Assembly (NCBI GenBank): GCA_905193995.1 | Contig: CAJJQT010000079.1 | Span: 1 to 8,083, forward strand | Reading direction: 5' to 3' | Source: an uncultured Porphyromonadaceae bacterium | GTDB taxonomy: Bacteria > Bacteroidota > Bacteroidia > Bacteroidales > Muribaculaceae | DNA: 8,083 nt | Part shown: one piece after another, positions 1 through 4,955 of the stretch | How positions within the stretch are numbered: position 1 is the first letter of the stretch | Layout: every line of letters starts with the position of its first letter | Notes under the pieces: generated by a model | Database searches by the model: none | What the model saw: only the letters and a program-made list of their open reading frames with translations | Told to the model about the DNA's origin: nothing | Made by a program: the position numbers and the translations under genes

Positions 1-89
1 ATGCACGCTCGTGCATCCGCTGAACCTCAATGCTTTGCGCTCGGATGCTCCACGGAGCATCCCTACATCCTGCGGTTCTGCAACACCCT
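1..89. repeat. Palindromic intergenic repeat, copy 1 (cut by window edge)
   Basis: This is the first of two directly oriented copies of a palindrome-rich element; the other is at 404-513. Bases 1-21 equal 443-463, and 44-89 equal 468-513, base for base as far as I can read. The element holds a hairpin at 1-18 (left arm cut by the window edge) and a second at 43-62 with arms GGATGCTCC and GGAGCATCC. A right outer arm follows, with GCATCCCTAC at 57-66 and GTTCTGCAACA at 75-85. Between the hairpins lies a variable spacer (22-42) that is only 4 bases long in copy 2. The sequence is non-coding in character. It resembles REP/BIME-type extragenic palindromes, but that class is inferred from shape only. 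Confidence 0.8.
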
Positions 90-112
90 CGCCTTCCGCA
101 GCAAATACCAAC

Positions 113-142
113 AAAAAAATCCCGCATTTGCGGGATTTTTTT
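113..142. terminator. Bidirectional rho-independent terminator
   Basis: A perfect inverted repeat: the 14-base left arm (113-126) is a run of seven A followed by TCCCGCA, and the right arm (129-142) is TGCGGGA followed by seven T, with a 2-base centre. The GC stem with A-run on one side and T-run on the other can end transcription in both directions. It lies 17 bases after the stop codon of the minus-strand small membrane protein gene (160-309), so it probably ends that transcript. It would also stop anything arriving on the plus strand from the left. Confidence 0.9.
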
Positions 143-159
143 ATTTCCTTATCGCTCGG

Positions 160-309
160 TCAGTACAGCCGGATCAGCGGAATTGCGGCGGCCACATCAG
201 TGTCGCCCAGCAGATCGGCGCACGTAAGCCAGATGATGAGCAGAATTATCAGGACCGCGGCCCCTATAGCAACCCACACGCTGGTGGTCATTTTCGATTT
301 CTTAGCCAT
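160..309 (-). CDS. Small single-pass membrane protein (49 aa), function unknown
   Basis: I do not recognise a family. The minus strand from ATG at 309 to TGA at 160 encodes 49 residues: a basic N-terminus (MAKKSKMTTS), one long hydrophobic segment at about residues 11-29 (VWVAIGAAVLIILLIIWLT), then a short tail with acidic residues (ADLLGDTD) ending in IRLY. The positive-inside rule predicts a cytoplasmic N-terminus and an outward or periplasmic tail. Residue M7 is a possible later start, but the first ATG keeps the lysine-rich anchor. Support for a real gene comes from the codon pattern (GCC, GTC, CTG rich like the neighbours), the clean membrane-protein layout and a terminator 17 bases past the stop. 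No clear TAnnTTTG promoter or Shine-Dalgarno is visible upstream. The gene sits between two copies of the palindromic repeat. It could be a single-gene stress or envelope microprotein or a toxin-like peptide; nothing here decides. Confidence 0.6.
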   Translation of the reverse strand: MAKKSKMTTSVWVAIGAAVLIILLIIWLTCADLLGDTDVAAAIPLIRLY

Positions 310-403
310 AACAGGATGATATTACTTAAACAGGTTTTATCATAAAAACATCTTTCCCGTCCCCATTGTTCACAAAATAATCGCACCGGCGCCCCTGGAA
401 AGG

Positions 404-513
404 GGATGTTGCAGAACTCAAAGAATCGTCATACTTGTAGGGATGCACGCTCGTGCATCCGCTATCAGATGCTCCACGGAGCATCCCTACATCCTGCGGT
501 TCTGCAACACCCT
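404..513. repeat. Palindromic intergenic repeat, copy 2 (complete, nested inverted repeats)
   Basis: This is the full version of the element seen at 1-89. It is built as nested inverted repeats: outer arms TGTTGCAGAAC (407-417) and GTTCTGCAACA (499-509), then GTAGGGATGC (437-446) and GCATCCCTAC (481-490). At the centre are two compact hairpins, 441-460 (arms GGATGCACG and CGTGCATCC) and 468-485 (arms GATGCTCC and GGAGCATC). A further small hairpin, CCCCT-GGAA-AGGGG, sits just outside at 392-405. The whole unit could fold into one long cruciform or two hairpins. It has no transposase gene and no obvious coding content, as expected of a REP- or MITE-like passenger element, but no target-site duplication was recognised. 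Confidence 0.8.
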
Positions 514-540
514 GAGCCCCCAAGATCCCGCACTCCTAAA

Positions 541-865
541 AGTTAAAAATTGCAAAAAAATTCCAACAAAATTTCAATAATACTTGCATCAGCAAAATAT
601 TAATTGCAATTTTGCATCGATAATTTAATCTTTATAGCACACACTGTTAAATTATCAATTTTAAACCTTCCTGTCTCTAACCTGAAAAAATTTTTGCCTA
701 TGAAACAAAATCGAGTTAATCAACACACGTCCGTAACCCCAATGATTATAGGAGACCAACGCATGACTTAGAAACACAACAATCCCGTAAATTCCGGATC
801 TATTCAATAAAGTATTGAAGACCACTTGATCCGCAATCGAACATTGACATTCTGGACACTTCCCC
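541..865. other. AT-rich intergenic region with inverted repeats, no supported gene
   Basis: No gene is supported here. The stretch 541-720 is strikingly AT-rich against GC-rich neighbours. It contains the direct repeat TTGCATC (584-590 and 612-618), the inverted repeat GCAAAAT (592-598) with ATTTTGC (609-615), and a 10-base inverted repeat GATAATTTAA (619-628) with TTAAATTATC (647-656). A 23-codon open frame (700-771, plus strand) begins MKQNRVNQ and is too short to judge. At 796-832 there is a hairpin, TTCAATA-AAG-TATTGAA with outer GGATC/GATCC arms. It lies beyond the stop of the minus-strand gene ending at 866 but has no T-run, so it is a poor terminator candidate. Confidence 0.5.
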
Positions 866-1417
866 TTATTCAGCCTGCTCGAGCAGGAATTCCGCTTCCT
901 GCCGGAGCATGGCGGCCAGGGTCGAGAGCGGCTCGGGGCGCCTGAGTTCGCGTTCGGCGGCTTTCAGGGCCTCGGCCGGATGCTGCCCTACGGTGCAGAA
1001 CAGCAGCCGCAGGCCCGTGTAGCGGCTCAGCGGCGCGTCGGCGCCGCACAGCTCTTCGGCGAGTTCGGCGGCGAAAGGTGCGTGGCGCAGCAGCTTGAAA
1101 CACAGTATGTCGGCGTCCTCGGCCCACCGTACGGCAGCGGCCCGTTCGCGCGCGAAATCTATTGTCAGCTTTTCCGGCGGATACAGCATCGGCGCCATCA
1201 GCGCGGCCTCGCGCAGCGATGTGTCGCGCCACAGTTCCAGGGCCAGGTCCGCCCGGCGTCCGGTGCGGTCGGCTATCTCGGTGAGCTGCGGCAGGTTCAG
1301 ACCGAAAATCAGCCGGTAGGGACAGCCGCTCTGGCGCAGGCTGTCGGCCAGGATGCCGTTGCGCATCACATATATGTCCTGACGCAGGGCGCGAAGGTCG
1401 GCGGCGGTGTCGCTCAT
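866..1417 (-). CDS. AlkD-like helical-repeat protein (putative DNA alkylation repair family)
   Basis: This encodes a 183-residue, almost wholly alpha-helical, soluble protein with no signal peptide. An early motif, CPYRLIFGLNLPQLTEIA (residues 32-49), and the following ALELWRDTSLREAALMAPML (59-78) match my memory of Bacteroidales proteins annotated as DNA alkylation repair proteins. These are HEAT-like repeat relatives of AlkD, in which LW...RE is a recurring helix signature. AlkD enzymes remove alkylated bases from DNA; whether this short member keeps glycosylase activity cannot be read from sequence, and it may act only as a scaffold. The start is set by the ATG at 1417, which overlaps the surE stop as ATGA, so translation is probably coupled to surE. 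The longer open frame extending upstream lies inside surE and has poor coding character. No clear terminator follows the TAA at 866. Confidence 0.68.
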   Translation of the reverse strand: MSDTAADLRALRQDIYVMRNGILADSLRQSGCPYRLIFGLNLPQLTEIADRTGRRADLALELWRDTSLREAALMAPMLYPPEKLTIDFARERAAAVRWAEDADILCFKLLRHAPFAAELAEELCGADAPLSRYTGLRLLFCTVGQHPAEALKAAERELRRPEPLSTLAAMLRQEAEFLLEQAE

Positions 1418-2184
1418 CGGTCGAAGAATTTTGATGCCGTAGGTATATAGCCTATGGCGGTCATGTCGCCCTTGACGGGTACGACGGATATGTATTTCTT
1501 GCCCAGCCAGAATTCGTCCGTGTCGGCCGCTTCGGGCTCCTCGTTGACGAAGTGACCGGTAAGCCAGTAGAATGGATTGCCCGACGGGTCCGTGTAGCGG
1601 GCGTATTCGTCGGTCCAGTGGCCGCGGGCCCCGCGGCATACCCTGATGCCCTCCGGCACGACCCTCGCCGGTATGTTCACGTTCAGGCAGATGCCGGCAG
1701 GCAGCGGATGCTCGAGCAGCTTAGCCACCATTTCGGATATGAACGGCATGCACATGGAGAAGTCTGCCGCCATCGAGTGGTGAAGCAGCGAGAAGCCCGC
1801 CGAGGTGATCCCCAGGGTACAGCCCTCGAGCACGGCCCCCATGGTGCCGGAGTAGATGATGTTGCAGCCCGAGTTGGAGCCGTGGTTGATGCCGGCCAGC
1901 ACAAGCGACGGCCGCCGCGGCACTATGGCGTCCATCGCCAGCTTGACACAGTCGACCGGCGTGCCCGTGACGGTGAACATGCGGGCCGCGCCGTAGTCGG
2001 CGACCTCGCGGATGCGCAGCGGAGCGCCGACGGTCAGCGCCGACGACTGCCCCGAATGGGGCTCGGCGGGCGCCACTACTATGATGTCGACATCTGGCGG
2101 CATACAGTCGACCAGCCGCAGCAGCCCGGGCGCCGCTATGCTGTCGTCGTTGGTGATAAGTATCAGTGGTCGTGCTTCGATCAT
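1414..2184 (-). CDS. surE: 5'/3'-nucleotidase SurE (survival protein)
   Basis: SurE is a metal-dependent cytoplasmic phosphatase that removes phosphate from 5'- and 3'-nucleoside monophosphates; some members also cleave short polyphosphate. The 256-residue product opens with the family hallmark LILITNDDS (residues 7-15), where D13 and D14 bind the metal. S44 in the HSGQSSALT stretch and N100 in LAGINHGSN complete the expected metal site. VTGTPVDCVKLA (72-83) and YSGTMGAVLEG (111-121) are also typical, and the length fits the family. The frame stays open to an ATG at 2244, but that codon lies inside the predicted -7 promoter box, so the ATG at 2184 just before the conserved strand is chosen. 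The gene overlaps the downstream AlkD-like gene by 4 bases and is transcribed divergently from parA. Confidence 0.95.
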   Translation of the reverse strand: MIEARPLILITNDDSIAAPGLLRLVDCMPPDVDIIVVAPAEPHSGQSSALTVGAPLRIREVADYGAARMFTVTGTPVDCVKLAMDAIVPRRPSLVLAGINHGSNSGCNIIYSGTMGAVLEGCTLGITSAGFSLLHHSMAADFSMCMPFISEMVAKLLEHPLPAGICLNVNIPARVVPEGIRVCRGARGHWTDEYARYTDPSGNPFYWLTGHFVNEEPEAADTDEFWLGKKYISVVPVKGDMTAIGYIPTASKFFDR

Positions 2185-2241
2185 GTGATAATAGGGTTCC
2201 GATATATAACTGTGTATGACTACAATGTGATTTTGCGGCTG

Positions 2242-2274
2242 CAAAGTTAATAAGAATTTTGTAACGCGGCCAAT
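2242..2274 (-). promoter_or_regulatory. Bacteroidota-type promoter for surE
   Basis: Read on the minus strand, TAACTTTG (2249 to 2242) is an exact match to the Bacteroidota -7 consensus TAnnTTTG. Upstream, ATTG (2274 to 2271) stands 21 bases away, the expected place of the -33 element. Transcription would start near 2236, giving a leader of about 50 bases before the ATG at 2184. This argues against the upstream ATG at 2244 being used. Confidence 0.65.
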
Positions 2275-2291
2275 ATTTAGCTGTTACAATT

Positions 2292-2318
2292 GTGAAACAA
2301 CCCGCGCTACCGTTTCAC
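2292..2318. promoter_or_regulatory. Inverted repeat of parS-like half-sites upstream of parA
   Basis: GTGAAAC (2292-2298) and GTTTCAC (2312-2318) form a 7-base inverted repeat with a 13-base spacer. The canonical ParB site is TGTTTCACGTGAAACA, so both arms are exact parS half-site cores, but they are arranged outward and apart instead of fused. The left arm also belongs to a looser palindrome, TGTTACAATTGTGAAACA (2282-2299). The site lies between the surE and parA promoters, where ParB or ParA binding could regulate them. It is not a canonical parS, and chance is possible. Confidence 0.3.
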
Positions 2319-2321
2319 GGA

Positions 2322-2341
2322 CTGTTAATGACCCTTAACAG
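2322..2341. promoter_or_regulatory. Perfect 7-base dyad, possible operator
   Basis: CTGTTAA (2322-2328) and TTAACAG (2335-2341) are perfect inverted arms around a 6-base spacer. The dyad sits in the surE-parA intergenic region, about 75 bases upstream of the parA -33 element and about 50 bases beyond the surE -33 element. No protein can be assigned to it. Confidence 0.25.
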
Positions 2342-2414
2342 GGCTTATAATCAGCGCGATTGAGTTAAATTTTCTCAAGTTATTAACATTTCTGCCGTTT
2401 TCGTGGAACAAATG

Positions 2415-2446
2415 TTGTGGTAATTCAGCAAAAATTTGTTACTTTG
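2415..2446 (+). promoter_or_regulatory. Bacteroidota-type promoter for parA operon
   Basis: TTACTTTG (2439-2446) matches the -7 consensus TAnnTTTG with one difference, and TTG at 2415-2417 lies 21 bases upstream, the same spacing as in the divergent surE promoter. The start of transcription would be near 2452, leaving roughly 25 bases before the parA ATG at 2477. This placement supports the ATG at 2477 over the in-frame ATG at 2417, which lies in the promoter itself. Confidence 0.6.
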
Positions 2447-2476
2447 CGCTTAGAAAAAACCAACAGAACTGTCCTA

Positions 2477-3253
2477 ATGGGTAAAATCATCGCAATAGCC
2501 AATCAAAAGGGCGGCGTCGGCAAGACGACCACTACAATCAACCTTGCCGCCTCGCTGGCCAAAGAAGGTAAAAAGATTCTGATTGTCGACGCAGATCCCC
2601 AGGCCAACGCCACCTCCGGCTACGGCATCGATCCGCGCAACATGTCCTCGTCGATCTACGAATGCCTCGTCGACGGCTATCCCGTCGACGGCTCACAGGT
2701 CCCCACATGCATCGACGGCCTCGACCTGCTCGGCTCCCGCATCGACCTGGCCGGCGCCGAGCTCGAACTCATCGGACGCGACCACCGCGAGCGCGTCATG
2801 GCCGACCTGCTCGCTCCGGTCAAGGCCAAATACGACTACATACTCATCGACTGCTCGCCGTCGCTGGGCCTCATCACCGTCAATGCCCTCACCGCCGCCG
2901 ACTCGGTCATCATCCCCGTGCAGGCCGAATATTTCGCCCTCGAAGGCATCAGCAAGCTCCTCAACACCATCCGCATCATCAAGTCGCGCCTCAATCCGTC
3001 GCTCGAGATCGAGGGATTCCTGCTCACAATGTACGACGCACGACTGCGCCTTGCCAACCAGATCTACGAGGAGCTCAAGGGCCACTTCGCCGACATGGTG
3101 TTCGATACCGTCATTCCCCGCAACATCCGCCTGAGCGAGGCTCCAAGCCACGGCCTCCCCGTAATCCTCTACGACCCCGATTCGCGCGGCGCCACATCAC
3201 ACAACCTGCTTGCACGCGAGATCCTCGCCAAGCACAAAGCCAAAAAACACTGA
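2477..3253 (+). CDS. parA: Chromosome partitioning ATPase ParA (Soj family)
   Basis: ParA is the ATPase of the chromosome segregation system. It binds DNA non-specifically when dimeric and ATP-bound, and ParB stimulates its hydrolysis, which moves the origin region. The 258-residue product shows the deviant Walker A motif KGGVGKTTT (residues 11-19, signature lysine K11, P-loop K16), DADPQ (38-42), and the Walker B region YILIDCSPSLG (121-131). The conserved VIPRNIRLSEAPSHG (212-226) follows near the end, as in Soj-type ParA. There is no N-terminal DNA-binding domain, as expected for the short chromosomal (Soj) type. The start at 2477 is chosen because it directly precedes the first strand GKIIAIANQKGG and lies downstream of the predicted promoter. 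parB starts 5 bases after the stop. Confidence 0.96.
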   Translation: MGKIIAIANQKGGVGKTTTTINLAASLAKEGKKILIVDADPQANATSGYGIDPRNMSSSIYECLVDGYPVDGSQVPTCIDGLDLLGSRIDLAGAELELIGRDHRERVMADLLAPVKAKYDYILIDCSPSLGLITVNALTAADSVIIPVQAEYFALEGISKLLNTIRIIKSRLNPSLEIEGFLLTMYDARLRLANQIYEELKGHFADMVFDTVIPRNIRLSEAPSHGLPVILYDPDSRGATSHNLLAREILAKHKAKKH

Positions 3254-3258
3254 CACCC

Positions 3259-4170
3259 ATGGCATCACCACACGCTAAACGCAACGCCCTGGGCCGCGGC
3301 CTCGACTCGCTCATCTCGATGGACGACGTCCCCGCGCGCGGCTCCTCGGCAATCAACGACATACCCCTCGACCGCATTTCGGTCAATCCCGACCAGCCCC
3401 GACGCACATTCGACGACGAGGCCCTGGCCGAGCTCGCCGCATCGATTCGCGAGCTGGGCATAATCCAGCCGCTGTCGCTGCGCAAGACCGGCCCCGACAG
3501 CTATCAGATCATCGCCGGCGAGCGCCGCTACCGTGCCGCCGGACTCGCCGGACTCGAATCCGTGCCCGCCTACATCCGTACCGCCAACGACGCCGAACTC
3601 ACCGAGATGGCTCTGATCGAGAATATCCAGCGCGAGGATCTCAACGCCATTGAGATCGCCCTGACGTTCCGCAAGCTAATCGACCAGTACAATCTCACCC
3701 AGGAGCGCCTGAGCGAGCGCATCGGCAAGAAACGCGCCACCGTGGCCAACTTCCTGCGCCTGCTGCGCCTCCCCGCCGAAGTGCAGCTCGGCCTGCGCGA
3801 CAAGCGCCTCGACATGGGCCATGCACGAGCCCTGCTCACCATCGCCGACCCCGCCCTGCAGCTCAAGCTCTACAACGAGATCATCCGCCAGGGCCTGTCG
3901 GTCCGCCGCGTCGAAGAGCTCGCCAAGGCCTACAGCCGGGGCGACACCCCCGATCCGCGCAAGCCGCAGAAACCGGCCGGCGCGGCGGCATCGCGCTTCT
4001 CGTCGGGCGACTTCGACCTGCTCAAGAAGCACTTGTCGAACACGTTCGCCACGTCCGTCGGCTTCAAGTACGACAATTCGGGCAAGGGCAAGATCACGTT
4101 CTCATTCGCGAACGACGACGAGCTCGAACGCCTCATATCGCTTTTCGACACCCTGAAGCCCCGGCAGTGA
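3259..4170 (+). CDS. parB: Chromosome partitioning protein ParB (Spo0J family)
   Basis: ParB is a CTP-dependent DNA clamp that loads at parS sites, spreads along the origin region, recruits SMC and activates ParA. The 303-residue product begins with the family opening NALGRGLDSLI (residues 9-19). The N-terminal CTPase domain contains NPDQPRRTF (43-51), the phosphate-binding motif GERRYRA (87-93) and ENIQRED (121-127). A helix-turn-helix core follows at about 146-175 (LTQERLSERIGKKRATVANF), then a polar linker rich in K, P and A (about 226-245) and a C-terminal dimerisation domain (about 249-303). All key motifs are present. It lies 5 bases after parA, clearly in the same operon, and its TGA overlaps the GTG start of the next gene. 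A canonical parS was not found in this window. Confidence 0.96.
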   Translation: MASPHAKRNALGRGLDSLISMDDVPARGSSAINDIPLDRISVNPDQPRRTFDDEALAELAASIRELGIIQPLSLRKTGPDSYQIIAGERRYRAAGLAGLESVPAYIRTANDAELTEMALIENIQREDLNAIEIALTFRKLIDQYNLTQERLSERIGKKRATVANFLRLLRLPAEVQLGLRDKRLDMGHARALLTIADPALQLKLYNEIIRQGLSVRRVEELAKAYSRGDTPDPRKPQKPAGAAASRFSSGDFDLLKKHLSNTFATSVGFKYDNSGKGKITFSFANDDELERLISLFDTLKPRQ

Positions 4171-4373
4171 CGACCATCCGCAAATATCTGCGACCGCTCG
4201 CCGCGGTCATTGTGGCCGCCGCAGCCCTTGTGGCCGGCTTCACCGCCGACGCTCAGGAGCGCCGCCCGGTGCGTCGCACACACGCAGCCACCGGCATCGC
4301 CGTCGACACCGCCGGTGTGGCAGCCGCCGATTCGCTCTTTCAGCTGCGGTCGACTCGGTGGCCGCGCCGCTGA
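4167..4373 (+). pseudogene. DUF5683 gene, N-terminal part (signal peptide), cut off by frameshift
   Basis: This is the 5' part of the DUF5683 gene, whose main domain continues in another frame from about 4346. Translation from GTG at 4167, overlapping the parB stop in GTGA, gives a clear signal peptide: basic MTTIRKYLRP, a hydrophobic core (LAAVIVAAAALVAG), and a likely cleavage after about residue 25 (TADAQ). A linker runs on to ADSLFQ near 4343, after which the frame reads into a TGA at 4371. The next reading frame picks up at once with AAVDSVAAPLK. Restoring one G after CAG (4341-4343) would join the halves as DSLFQAAVDSV, which looks natural. It may be a real mutation or a single-base sequencing or assembly error. 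Confidence 0.65.
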
Positions 4374-4909
4374 AAGCGCCCTCGCCCTACGACTTCTGGG
4401 AAGAGACCGAGGTCGCGTTCAACCCCGACCCGACCCGCGCCGTGTGGATGTCGGCCCTCTTTCCCGGACTCGGCCAGGTCTACAACCGCCGCTACTGGAA
4501 GCTCCCGATCATCATCGGCGCCTATCTCGGTCTCGGATACGCCACGTCGTGGAACAACGGCATGCTCTCCGACTACACCAAAGCCTACCGCGACATCATG
4601 GACAACGATCCGTCGACCAACTCATACATGAACTTTTTCCCGCCGACCACTTCGGAAAGTTCGCTCGACAAGACATGGCTCACACGCCTGCTGCAGTCGC
4701 GCAAGAACTTCTACCGCCGCAACCGCGACCTGTGTATCATCTGCATGGTCGGCGTCTACCTCGTGGCCATGGTCGACGCATACGTCGACGCCTCGCTGAG
4801 CCACTTCGACATTTCGCCGGACCTGTCGATGGATGTCGCTCCGGCCGTGTTCATCGACGGACGCCGCGCGCTCCCGTCGCTCGGCCTGGCCTGGACACTG
4901 AATTTCTGA
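4358..4909 (+). CDS. DUF5683 domain protein, main body (frameshifted gene)
   Basis: The 183 residues from GTG at 4358 carry the DUF5683 domain, a Bacteroidota envelope domain of unknown function. The conserved core is easy to see: AVWMSALFPGLGQVYNRRYW (residues 29-48), KLPIIIGAYLGLGYATSWNN (49-68), and a DIMDNDP segment. Further on come KNFYRRNRDLCIICMVGVYL (116-135) and VDAYVDASLSHFDISPDLSM. Two or three hydrophobic segments suggest a membrane or outer-envelope protein, and the C-terminus ends in WTLNF, an aromatic end like that of many outer-envelope proteins. In intact relatives a signal peptide precedes this; here it lies in another frame at 4167-4373. The GTG is merely the first possible start and probably not native. 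The gene sits between parB and the lytic transglycosylase gene, its usual position in Bacteroidales. Confidence 0.85.
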   Translation: MAAPLKAPSPYDFWEETEVAFNPDPTRAVWMSALFPGLGQVYNRRYWKLPIIIGAYLGLGYATSWNNGMLSDYTKAYRDIMDNDPSTNSYMNFFPPTTSESSLDKTWLTRLLQSRKNFYRRNRDLCIICMVGVYLVAMVDAYVDASLSHFDISPDLSMDVAPAVFIDGRRALPSLGLAWTLNF

Positions 4910-4955
4910 TTATTACGTTAACCACTCTCCATAAAGATATAAATCCTCCCTACCG

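Noticed and set aside
113..142. CRISPR or tandem-array reading of the repeats at the left end
   Set aside because: Only two copies about 400 bases apart, no regular spacers and no cas genes; the hairpin at 113-142 is a terminator.
1..345. Plus-strand frames through the left repeat and terminator
   Set aside because: They read through hairpins and a terminator and lie opposite the more convincing small membrane protein gene.
326..523. Minus-strand frame of 65 codons across the repeat
   Set aside because: Most of it reads through the palindromic repeat (404-513), its sequence has no recognisable protein features, and it shows no promoter or conserved motif.
796..832. Terminator for the surE / AlkD-like operon
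   Set aside because: The stem TTCAATA / TATTGAA is AT-rich and not followed by a T-run on the minus strand.
1552..2250. Long plus-strand frame of 232 codons opposite surE
   Set aside because: Arg/His/Gly-rich product typical of the antisense of a GC-rich gene; surE on the other strand has all family motifs.
2662..3258. N-terminal extension of the parB frame through parA
   Set aside because: The residues before 3259 are Arg/Pro/His-rich out-of-frame parA; the ParB family opening starts right after the ATG at 3259.
4330..4350. Programmed -1 ribosomal frameshift in the DUF5683 gene
   Set aside because: A -1 shift would join the frames, but I see no X-XXY-YYZ slippery heptamer and no strong stem right after it; a one-base loss explains it more simply.
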